From the NCBI GenBank assembly GCA_964453215.1, contig CAYVRR010000085.1, positions 1 to 8,394 of the forward strand: a DNA stretch of 8,394 bases, in the 5' to 3' direction. Positions 1 through 6,414 of the stretch are shown one piece after another. The stretch is from SABI01 sp964453215. GTDB taxonomy: Bacteria > Spirochaetota > Spirochaetia > Sphaerochaetales > Sphaerochaetaceae. The notes under the pieces were generated by a model, which was not told where the DNA came from, made no database searches, and worked only from the letters and a program-made list of their open reading frames with translations. Numbering within the stretch: the first letter of the stretch is position 1; each line of letters begins with the position of its first letter. Position numbers and translations under genes: made by a program.

Positions 1-30
1 ATCGTTTCATTTTTGTTCTTCTATTTAAAC

Positions 31-56
31 TTGACACTAATTGGTGTTAGTGTCAA
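31..56. promoter_or_regulatory. Perfect 10-bp inverted repeat, probable operator upstream of the oxidoreductase operon
   Basis: The left arm TTGACACTAA (31-40) and right arm TTAGTGTCAA (47-56) are exact reverse complements around the 6-nt spacer TTGGTG. The repeat lies 57 nt before the first gene. It is not followed by a T-run, so it does not look like an intrinsic terminator, and its symmetry and size fit a binding site for a dimeric regulator. Each arm begins with TTGACA when read from its own side, so the site could control transcription in both directions. The regulator cannot be identified from this window. TetR-like and MerR-like proteins are both possible. Confidence 0.6.
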
Positions 57-62
57 TATAAA
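31..62 (+). promoter_or_regulatory. Candidate sigma-70-type promoter with a long (20-bp) spacer for the oxidoreductase operon
   Basis: A consensus -35 box, TTGACA (31-36), is followed after 20 nt by TATAAA (57-62), which matches the -10 consensus at five of six positions. The inverted repeat at 31-56 fills the whole spacer. Spacers of 19-20 bp with a dyad inside are the classical layout of promoters activated by MerR-family regulators, which twist the DNA to realign the two boxes. With a normal 17-bp spacer the -10 would be CAATAT, a poor match. Transcription would start near 69-71, giving a leader of about 40 nt. The boxes are visible in the sequence. The mode of control is inference. Confidence 0.45.
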
Positions 63-112
63 AGCTGACAATGAGAATATATGAAATAAATCCTGAATAG
101 AAGAGGGAATTA

Positions 113-337
113 ATGAAACATAAAGTATTACTGACTACAGATAGATGTAAAGGATGTAATGTATGTGCATCCCATTGCCCTAAAGGGTGTTTAAGAATCG
201 GAGAATATATAAACAGTTCAGGGTACGTTGCCATTCAACTTGTAGCGGGGAGAGAGTGTATTGGCTGTGGCCTTTGTGTATTAGCGTGCCCAGAACCTCG
301 TGCTATCACCATCTTAGAGCTTAAGGAGGTGATATAA
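113..337 (+). CDS. 2x[4Fe-4S] ferredoxin subunit of a 2-oxoacid:ferredoxin oxidoreductase (delta subunit)
   Basis: This 74-residue protein is the electron-transfer subunit that carries electrons from the TPP/Fe-S core of the complex to free ferredoxin. Two complete cluster motifs are visible: C12-x2-C15-x2-C18-x3-C22-P and C49-x2-C52-x2-C55-x3-C59-P, each of the standard CxxCxxCxxxCP type. There is no signal peptide, so the protein is cytoplasmic. The length is typical of KorD/VorD subunits. The ATG at 113 is preceded by AGAGGG (102-107) with 5-nt spacing. The last base of its stop codon is the first base of the next gene's ATG (TAATG, 335-339), indicating translational coupling. The alpha and fused beta-gamma subunits follow, so this is a complex subunit and not a free ferredoxin. 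Substrate specificity cannot be read from this subunit. Confidence 0.93.
   Translation: MKHKVLLTTDRCKGCNVCASHCPKGCLRIGEYINSSGYVAIQLVAGRECIGCGLCVLACPEPRAITILELKEVI
323..333 (+). promoter_or_regulatory. Full-length Shine-Dalgarno sequence for the alpha-subunit gene
   Basis: AAGGAGGTGAT is a perfect 11-nt match to the complement of the usual 3' end of bacterial 16S rRNA. It lies inside the end of the ferredoxin gene, 3 nt before the ATG at 337. It fixes the start of the alpha-subunit gene and suggests strong, coupled translation. Confidence 0.85.
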
Positions 338-1395
338 TGCCAAAAAGATTACTCAAAGGAAATGATGCATCTGTGTTAGGTGCATTAATGGGGGGGTGTA
401 CCCACTTTTTTGGATACCCAATAACCCCAGCGAGTGAAATTGCTCAAACAGCCTCCTATTATTTTACGAAAACGGGGAGAGTATTCTTGCAAGGTGAAAG
501 TGAAGTGAGTGTCATAAACATGATCTACGGAGCTAGTAGCGCAGGAAAGAGGGTAATGAGTGCAAGTAGTGGCCCTGGAATTGCTTTGATGCAAGAGGGG
601 TTTTCCTACCTTGCCGGAGCTCGCTTACCATTTGTTATGATTGATATGCAACGGGCAGGACCTGGACTTGGAAACATATGGCCAGAACAGAGTGATTATA
701 ACATGGTTGTGAAAGGGGGAGGACATGGCAATTATAAAAATATTGTCCTCGCCCCATCTAGTGCCCAAGAGATGTTCGATTTTACTAAAAAAGCATTTTC
801 ATACGCTGATAGGTATAGAATGGGAGTAGTTATTTTAGGAGATGGCTATATTGGACAGGTGATGGAACAAGTTGAACTCAGTGGTGAGGTTGAACATGCA
901 AAAAGAAAAGAGTGGGCATTGTATGCGGATAAAGAGAGTCGAGAGAATCTTATCACATCCATTTACATGAGCCCCCAACTTATGAGTGAACACAATCATC
1001 TCCTTCAAGAAGTATATGAACACGTAGAAAAAGAGTTATTAGATTATGAAGAAGTGAGAACAGAAGATGCTTCAATTGTCTTTGTAACGTACGGAATAGT
1101 TTCAAGAATTTGCCATTCAGCAGTGACAGCATTAAGAAAGATGGGCATACGAGCTGGAATGCTTCGACTAAAAACACTGTTCCCATTTCCTAAAGATAAA
1201 ATTCTTAGCCTTGCAACAAAGAAGATTCCCCTCATGGTAGTTGAGTTGAGTAATGGTCAAATGATGATGGATGTTTTATTAAGTGCGAAAAACCTTACAA
1301 AGGTTATTCCATTTCTTAGAATGGGTGGAGTAGTTCCAACCATTCATGACGTTGTTCAGGCAGCAAAAGAGGAGCATCTTTTATTACAACCTTAG
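337..1395 (+). CDS. vorB: 2-oxoacid:ferredoxin oxidoreductase alpha subunit, VorB-like (3-methyl-2-oxobutanoate dehydrogenase subunit)
   Basis: This 352-residue subunit forms the substrate-binding part of the complex that oxidatively decarboxylates a branched 2-oxoacid to acyl-CoA plus CO2, reducing ferredoxin. Visible family signatures are FGYPITP (25-31), FLQGESE (50-56), a SSGPGI segment (77-82) followed by LMQEG, and RAGPGLGNI (106-114). A C-terminal transketolase-like domain II follows from about residue 240 to 345. The length and the run of motifs agree closely with VorB proteins as I remember them, more than with pyruvate-type PorA. The related KorA (2-oxoglutarate) family is the main alternative, so the substrate is an inference. 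The gene overlaps the ferredoxin gene by one base and is followed after 12 nt by the beta-gamma gene. A run of seven G residues (390-396) encodes Gly19-Gly20. No broken motif is seen. Confidence 0.9.
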   Translation: MPKRLLKGNDASVLGALMGGCTHFFGYPITPASEIAQTASYYFTKTGRVFLQGESEVSVINMIYGASSAGKRVMSASSGPGIALMQEGFSYLAGARLPFVMIDMQRAGPGLGNIWPEQSDYNMVVKGGGHGNYKNIVLAPSSAQEMFDFTKKAFSYADRYRMGVVILGDGYIGQVMEQVELSGEVEHAKRKEWALYADKESRENLITSIYMSPQLMSEHNHLLQEVYEHVEKELLDYEEVRTEDASIVFVTYGIVSRICHSAVTALRKMGIRAGMLRLKTLFPFPKDKILSLATKKIPLMVVELSNGQMMMDVLLSAKNLTKVIPFLRMGGVVPTIHDVVQAAKEEHLLLQP

Positions 1396-1407
1396 GAGAT
1401 AAGAGCT

Positions 1408-2838
1408 ATGGAACAATACCAAACAAAAATAGAAACAAGTAACGTTATATATAATGAATACGCAAGAAAAGATGGAGATCAACAAAATACCCACTACTGC
1501 CCAGGGTGTGGCCATGGGACTATCCAAAAAATGATAGCTCAGGCGATAGAAGATGCTCACATTCAAGATAGAGTAATTTTTCTATCTCCTGTTGGATGCT
1601 CTGTATTTAGCTACTACTATTATGACACTGGCAATATCCAATGCTCTCACGGAAGAGCTCCGGCTGTAGCTACTGGTGTAAAAAGATCCTTAGATGATGC
1701 TATTGTGATAAGTTATCAAGGGGATGGGGACTTGGCAGGAATTGGAATGACTGAAATTATGCACAGTGCCAATAGAAATGAACAGATTACTGTCTTTTTT
1801 ATAAATAATGCAACCTATGGTATGACAGGGGGGCAAATGGCTCCAACGACACTTCTTGATGAAGTAACTCTTACAACACCATTTGGGAGAGAACGGGAGA
1901 GGGATGGGGAACCTATCGGGATGGCTGAAGTGATTGCAGCTCTTTCAGCTCCTGTATATGTGCAGCGTTGTGCCGTTTCAAGTACAAAAGAGCTCCTTAA
2001 TACAAAAAAAGCGATAGAAATTGGTCTTCAAAACCAGATACACAAGTTAGGGTTCTCATTTATTGAAATACTCTCACCGTGTCCAACTAATTGGAAAATG
2101 AATTCAATAGATTCAAGAGATTATATTGATAGAGTAATGAAACAAGCCTACCCGCTAGGTGTCTTTGTAGATAAAAGAGAAAAAAGAGTCCCGTATAAAG
2201 GTTCCCCATTCCCTTTTGTAGATGATGAAGCACTCCTTGATATTATAGCTCCCATTCAAGAGACCCCAATCTTTGAACCATTGCATCTTTCATCTTGTGT
2301 TTCAGTTGCAATAACAGGGTTTGGAGGACAAGGAATTCTTTCAGCGGGAACACTGTTAGCACATGCAGGGATGGCCCATAATCTCAATGTCTCTTGGCTC
2401 CCATCCTATGGCCCTGAAATGAGGGGAGGGAGAGCAAGTGTAACAGTGATGCTCTCAAATGAGAGTATTGGCTCCCCTTTGGTTGAGTCGATAGATTACC
2501 TACTTGCTATGAATGCCCCATCTCTCCACCACTATGCTCCTATGGTTAAAAAAGGGGGAACTATTATTATAAATAGCTCTCTCATTAAAGAGAGAATTGA
2601 AATTGAAGGCCTTCACATATACTATATTGATGCCACAGACATTGCACAAGAAGAGAACCTTCCTTCGGCAAGTTCAGTTGTCATGCTTACAGCCCTCTTA
2701 TTTTTTAGTGGTCTTATGTCTATTGATTCACTCAAGGCATCCTTATCTCTTTCTTTAAAAAAAGAGGAATATGTAAAGAAGAATAAAGTTATTATAGATA
2801 AGAGTATAGATATCGTTCAAAGAGAACTGAGAGCATAA
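1408..2838 (+). CDS. Fused beta (TPP-binding) and gamma subunits of a 2-oxoacid:ferredoxin oxidoreductase
   Basis: This 476-residue protein joins two subunits that are separate in most Vor/Kor complexes. Residues ~1-285 are the beta subunit: HYCPGCGHG (29-37), HGRAPAVATG, the TPP/Mg motif GDGD (105-108) ending at NN (133-134), then YGMTGGQMAPT. SPCPTNW and YPLGVF close this part. A short linker leads to the gamma domain (~299-476), with GFGGQGILSAG (304-314), SWLPSYGPEMRGG, LAMNAPS and IINSSLI. Both halves are of normal family length and no stop or frameshift separates them, so this is a true in-frame fusion. In VorDBAC terms it is VorA plus VorC. Start: the ATG at 1408 is preceded by TAGGAG (1393-1398), which overlaps the stop of the alpha gene. 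With the two upstream genes it completes the complex. Family assignment is very secure. Substrate (2-oxoisovalerate or another 2-oxoacid) is not. Confidence 0.93.
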   Translation: MEQYQTKIETSNVIYNEYARKDGDQQNTHYCPGCGHGTIQKMIAQAIEDAHIQDRVIFLSPVGCSVFSYYYYDTGNIQCSHGRAPAVATGVKRSLDDAIVISYQGDGDLAGIGMTEIMHSANRNEQITVFFINNATYGMTGGQMAPTTLLDEVTLTTPFGRERERDGEPIGMAEVIAALSAPVYVQRCAVSSTKELLNTKKAIEIGLQNQIHKLGFSFIEILSPCPTNWKMNSIDSRDYIDRVMKQAYPLGVFVDKREKRVPYKGSPFPFVDDEALLDIIAPIQETPIFEPLHLSSCVSVAITGFGGQGILSAGTLLAHAGMAHNLNVSWLPSYGPEMRGGRASVTVMLSNESIGSPLVESIDYLLAMNAPSLHHYAPMVKKGGTIIINSSLIKERIEIEGLHIYYIDATDIAQEENLPSASSVVMLTALLFFSGLMSIDSLKASLSLSLKKEEYVKKNKVIIDKSIDIVQRELRA

Positions 2839-2858
2839 CCTTGGTGTAAAACATATAG

Positions 2859-2901
2859 CATCACTCTCACATTTATGATACCCTCTATGTCATAAGTGAT
2901 G
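2859..2901 (+). promoter_or_regulatory. Hairpin overlapping the possible start codons of the PAS-GGDEF-HD-GYP gene
   Basis: In RNA, 2870-2880 (CATTTATGATA) can pair with 2888-2898 (TGTCATAAGTG) as an 11-bp stem with two G-U pairs and a 7-nt loop. An alternative outer stem pairs CATCACT (2859-2865) exactly with AGTGATG (2895-2901). Both structures bury the GTG at 2896, and the outer one also buries the ATG at 2899. No T-run follows, so this is not an intrinsic terminator. It could hold down translation or be an operator dyad. TATGAT (2874-2879) also resembles a -10 box, but no good -35 stands at the right distance. Confidence 0.4.
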
Positions 2902-5487
2902 AATAATATGCATAGTTGGTCAAAACAAGTAGTTGAGAACTCTCCCTATTGTATAGCACAGGTTCAAATCATAACAAATGAGAATCATGAACCTGTCGAC
3001 TATATGTATACATATGTGAATGAGGCATATGCACAAGTAGCAAAACTCAAAAAAGAGAACATTATTGGAAAAAGAGCAACAGAAATAGCTACTAGAATCA
3101 CCTCGCTAGGGTTTGATTGGATTGGGTTTTTATCAAAGGTGAATATGCATGATACCTTTGATGAGACAGTTCAAAGTGTAGGAGGAGGAAAGTATATTCG
3201 CCTTGTTGCCTATAAAGTTGGCAAAAACGAAGTTGCTTTTAGCTTTATCGATATTTCTAATCAAGTGAACAGTCTTGAACTCCACCAACATTTTTTTGAC
3301 CTTACACCCACTCCTTTGCTCATCTTATCCCTTGATGGAATTATTCTAAAAGCAAATAATGAGTGGCTCAATGTTTTCGATTACACCCCACAATATTTAG
3401 TAAATAAATCTATTTTTGACTTCATTCACCCTGATGGATTGGATGCCCTAAAGAATTGCCTTACCTATGGTGATAAAGATGGATATACCTGTGATGTAGT
3501 GAATAAAGTGAGAGCTTTTGATGACTCATATAAAGATATGTCTTGGAAAGCATATCATGCTCCCACCTACATATTAGCAGCTGGTGTAGATATTACTCAA
3601 ATGAAGAAGAAAGAGAGAGCACTAAAAAGGCAAATAGAGACACAAAACCTCTTTATGAATACCACAATCACTGGCATCTTTCAAATGATGCTTGATGAAC
3701 CACTCGATCCAAATACCTTCGCCTTTAGCGACCAAGAGCTTGATGAGTATATGAAAAAGGAACGAATAGTGAGTGTGAATAATGCTTTTGTCCACCATTA
3801 TCGTCAATCAAAAGAGGAGTTACTAGGGAAAACCTTGTTTGATCTCTATAATTTAGATCGAGAAGAGGGAAGAAATCGTTTCAAACAAAGTATCGTTTAT
3901 GGAGAAATCACAGGTGAAATAAGGATGAAGCTTCCAGATGGGACTTTTACCTTCTTATATGTAGATATTACTGCATTAAAAGATAGTAAAGGTAGAATTG
4001 TTGGCCATATGGGACTGCAAATTGAGATCAATGAGAGAAAAAAGAGTGAAGCAGCTCTACAAAAGAGTGAAGCAAAGTTTCGTATTTTAGGTGAATATGC
4101 TTCTGATATGATTTGGATTTATGATTTTAATGCACAAGGCATTACCTATATCTCCCCTGCAGTTAAACGCCTGTTAGGCTACAGTGTTCAAGAGATACAA
4201 AAGAGGGATTACACAAAAACAGTCATCAAAGAGGATGTAAAGAAAGCTCGACGGTATATTATCTCTTGGGCTCGAGAATATAAGAAAACTAAAAAAATAA
4301 ATGACAATTGGTCCTTGCAGCTTCGTCATGAAGCAAAAGATGGCCACATTGTGTGGATAGAGAGTAGAATCAATTTTAAAATGAATGAGTTGGGTGTGAT
4401 AGAGATTATTGGAGTTTCGAGAGATATTACTGATAAAAAGAGGGCACAAGAGGAGCTTCTTTTTACCAATTACCACGATGCTCTTACTACAGTATATAAC
4501 AGACGCTACTGTGATGAACATATCAGTGAATTCACAACCCCTACACATTTTCCCCTTGCAATAATCTCTTGTGATGTAAATGGATTAAAACTTGCTAATG
4601 ATGTCTTTGGACATGCTGTAGGGGATGCCCTTCTTAGTAATACTGGCTCTTTGTTACAAAGCTATGTACCAAAAGATGGTATAGTTGTGAGAGAAGGGGG
4701 AGATGAGTTTTTGATAATTCTTCCCAACACTACACACAAAGAGGCAACTCAGTTAGTAGATAGTATGAAAAAGGAGAGTAAAACCCTTTATGCGAATAAT
4801 CTCTCCCTCTCCCTCTCTTTTGGAATTGGGATAATGGATAGCATCAATCAAAGTTATGAAGAGGTCCATGCATTGTCAGAACACCACCTTTATACAACAA
4901 AACTTGTTGAAAGCTCCCTCTATAAAGAGAAGATAATTACCCTCCTCATACAAGACTTATTTGATAAATATGATGAGATACGACGACATAGTGAAACAGT
5001 TGCCCTTTTGAGCCAAGTATTGGCAGATGCTCTTGGACTTGATGAACATGATACTCAACAAATATATCTAGCTGGGAAATTTCATGACATTGGAAAAATT
5101 GGATTAGATGAGACCTTTATCAATCCTCCTGAGTTTTTAGATAAAGATCAAATATTCTTACTTCAGCGCCACAGTGAGCTCGGATTCCATATTTTGAAAT
5201 CTGCTCAACACTATGGAAAAATTGCTGATTGGGTTCTTAACCATCACGAGCAGCCTGATGGGAAAGGATACCCAAGAGGGCTTACAAAGAATGAAATACC
5301 TCTACAATCTCATATTTTGAATGTAGCTAATGAATTTGATCGCATCCTTTGGTCAAACAAAGAATTATCAATCGACTCTGTGATAGCTTCATTATTGCCA
5401 CATAGTGGTACAATGTATGATGAAAGAGTATTACACGCCTTAGAGTCTATCCCTCATAAGAGGCTCAAAGAGATAGAAGGAGTTTAA
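2896..5487 (+). CDS. Cytoplasmic multi-PAS sensor with diguanylate cyclase (GGDEF) and HD-GYP phosphodiesterase domains
   Basis: This ~863-residue protein likely senses a small ligand or redox state and adjusts cyclic-di-GMP. There is no signal peptide or membrane segment. By eye there are four PAS-type domains: ~8-120 (with NIIGKRATEI), ~129-235, ~249-380 and ~391-515, the last two joined by a heptad-like linker with KKSEAAL/QKSEAKF. The GGDEF domain (~525-680) has DALTTVYNRR (528-537), DVNGLKLAND, GHAVGD and an intact REGGDEF (GGDEF 601-605). The RxxD inhibition site is absent (PKDG at 592-595). The HD-GYP domain (~690-860) has H698, HDIGK (730-734), H759, HH (783-784) and GYP (791-793). 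The usual VADxFDA motif is VANEFDR, with Asn812 replacing a conserved Asp, and no RPY follows. Start choice is weak: GTG 2896, ATG 2899 and ATG 2908 are all in frame just after a stop, with no strong ribosome site; GTGAT at 2896-2900 could serve ATG 2908. Confidence 0.9.
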   Translation: MMNNMHSWSKQVVENSPYCIAQVQIITNENHEPVDYMYTYVNEAYAQVAKLKKENIIGKRATEIATRITSLGFDWIGFLSKVNMHDTFDETVQSVGGGKYIRLVAYKVGKNEVAFSFIDISNQVNSLELHQHFFDLTPTPLLILSLDGIILKANNEWLNVFDYTPQYLVNKSIFDFIHPDGLDALKNCLTYGDKDGYTCDVVNKVRAFDDSYKDMSWKAYHAPTYILAAGVDITQMKKKERALKRQIETQNLFMNTTITGIFQMMLDEPLDPNTFAFSDQELDEYMKKERIVSVNNAFVHHYRQSKEELLGKTLFDLYNLDREEGRNRFKQSIVYGEITGEIRMKLPDGTFTFLYVDITALKDSKGRIVGHMGLQIEINERKKSEAALQKSEAKFRILGEYASDMIWIYDFNAQGITYISPAVKRLLGYSVQEIQKRDYTKTVIKEDVKKARRYIISWAREYKKTKKINDNWSLQLRHEAKDGHIVWIESRINFKMNELGVIEIIGVSRDITDKKRAQEELLFTNYHDALTTVYNRRYCDEHISEFTTPTHFPLAIISCDVNGLKLANDVFGHAVGDALLSNTGSLLQSYVPKDGIVVREGGDEFLIILPNTTHKEATQLVDSMKKESKTLYANNLSLSLSFGIGIMDSINQSYEEVHALSEHHLYTTKLVESSLYKEKIITLLIQDLFDKYDEIRRHSETVALLSQVLADALGLDEHDTQQIYLAGKFHDIGKIGLDETFINPPEFLDKDQIFLLQRHSELGFHILKSAQHYGKIADWVLNHHEQPDGKGYPRGLTKNEIPLQSHILNVANEFDRILWSNKELSIDSVIASLLPHSGTMYDERVLHALESIPHKRLKEIEGV
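4040..4074 (+). repeat. 14-bp direct repeat in the linker between the third and fourth PAS domains
   Basis: AAAAGAGTGAAGCA occurs at 4040-4053 and again at 4061-4074, a period of 21 nt or exactly seven codons. It encodes consecutive KKSEAAL and QKSEAKF heptads of a predicted helical, coiled-coil-like connector typical of PAS linkers. It is probably a protein-level heptad duplication, not a DNA element. Confidence 0.7.
5475..5482 (+). promoter_or_regulatory. Ribosome-binding site that supports a GTG start for the PAS-GGDEF gene
   Basis: AGAAGGAG lies within the last codons of the preceding gene, 7 nt before the GTG at 5490. A second GTG at 5488 is out of frame. The first in-frame ATG is well inside the PAS domain, so the GTG start is preferred. 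Confidence 0.7.
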
Positions 5488-5489
5488 GT

Positions 5490-6404
5490 GTGGAGAGGTT
5501 TAAAGAATTAGAGTTATATGAGAGTATTCTTAAAACTATTGCTGATCCATTTTTGATCATTGGAGAAGATGGCACCTATCTTGATGTTCTTGGAGGAACA
5601 GATAGAACGCTCTATGATGATGCCCAAGAACTAAAGGGGCGTAATATTTATCATTTCATGGAAAAAGAGTTTGCTCACTATTTTATGGAAAAGGTGCATA
5701 AAACTTTTAATATGGATAGGATACACTGCTTCGAATACCCATTGCAAACCGATACAATTAAAGGAGTTCATAATACAGGGCCTGGTGGACTTCAATGGTT
5801 TGAAGTGAGAATGGTCTCCCTCCCTTTTACCTATGATGGTCAAAAAGCTGTCGTTGCCCTTGTAATTAATATTAGTGAAAGAAAGAAACTACAACAAAAA
5901 CTTAAAGAGCTCTCATACAAAGATCCCCTTACAATGGTTGGTAATCGACGCTACTTCTTTGAAAAGCTTGATGAACAGATAGACTTGTATGCAAAAGATA
6001 AAATACCATGTTCTGTAGCTGTTATTGATATAGATAATTTTAAAGATATTAATGATACCTATGGCCATTATGTGGGAGACCAAGTACTCAAAGGGGTTGC
6101 TGAGTTACTCTCAACTGGCTTAAAGGAGAATGATTTTATTGCTCGCTTTGGAGGGGATGAGTTTATTATTGCTATCATTGGATACACACATAGTGACCTT
6201 ATCCTTAAGTGGGCAAATTTAATGAGAACCATCATAGAAAAGCACCAATTTATCATTGGTGATATTGAATTCTCTATTACCATTAGTATGGGACTCACAG
6301 ATATGCTCATGTTAGATACAGAAACTACAAGTGTGGTAGCAAGAGCAGATAAAGCACTCTATGAAGCGAAGCACCAAGGCCGAAATAGAGTAGAAATCCA
6401 ATAA
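5490..6404 (+). CDS. PAS-GGDEF diguanylate cyclase
   Basis: This 304-residue soluble protein is predicted to make cyclic-di-GMP from two GTP under control of one sensor domain. A PAS domain covers ~10-128, with FLIIGEDGTYLDV near its start and the characteristic end ISERKKLQQKL. The GGDEF domain (~139-303) is complete: DPLTMVGNRR (145-154), DIDNFKDINDTYGH, VGDQVL, the catalytic RFGGDEF (GGDEF 221-225) and a normal end ADKALYEAKHQGRN. The residue pattern for GTP and metal binding is canonical, so activity is likely. The inhibitory RxxD motif is replaced by KxxD (212-215), which may weaken product inhibition. There is no EAL or HD-GYP partner in this protein. It begins with GTG 2 nt after the upstream stop and ends 10 nt before the next gene, so all three signalling genes are probably one unit. 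The PAS ligand is unknown. Confidence 0.93.
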   Translation: MERFKELELYESILKTIADPFLIIGEDGTYLDVLGGTDRTLYDDAQELKGRNIYHFMEKEFAHYFMEKVHKTFNMDRIHCFEYPLQTDTIKGVHNTGPGGLQWFEVRMVSLPFTYDGQKAVVALVINISERKKLQQKLKELSYKDPLTMVGNRRYFFEKLDEQIDLYAKDKIPCSVAVIDIDNFKDINDTYGHYVGDQVLKGVAELLSTGLKENDFIARFGGDEFIIAIIGYTHSDLILKWANLMRTIIEKHQFIIGDIEFSITISMGLTDMLMLDTETTSVVARADKALYEAKHQGRNRVEIQ

Positions 6405-6410
6405 AAGGAG
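6404..6410 (+). promoter_or_regulatory. Ribosome-binding site for the membrane GGDEF-HD-GYP gene
   Basis: AAAGGAG starts on the last base of the preceding stop codon and lies 4 nt before the ATG at 6415. It sets the start of the last gene and supports translation from the same transcript as the PAS-GGDEF gene. Confidence 0.75.
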
Positions 6411-6414
6411 ATTC

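Noticed and set aside
31..56. The inverted repeat as an intrinsic terminator of an upstream gene
   Set aside because: The stem is AT-rich and no T-run follows on either strand. The TTGACA and TATAAA boxes favour a promoter/operator.
2839..2895. A c-di-GMP riboswitch or intrinsic terminator between the oxidoreductase and signalling genes
   Set aside because: The gap is too short for a GEMM-type aptamer, no such core is visible, and the hairpin has no following T-run.
4174..4548. A 124-codon open frame on the - strand
   Set aside because: It is antisense to the fourth PAS domain and the start of the GGDEF domain, has no recognisable motif, and is explained by codon bias of the real gene.
4801..4821. 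CTCTCC repeats as a microsatellite element
   Set aside because: Only about three imperfect units, and they encode the LSLSLSFGIG strand expected near the end of a GGDEF domain.
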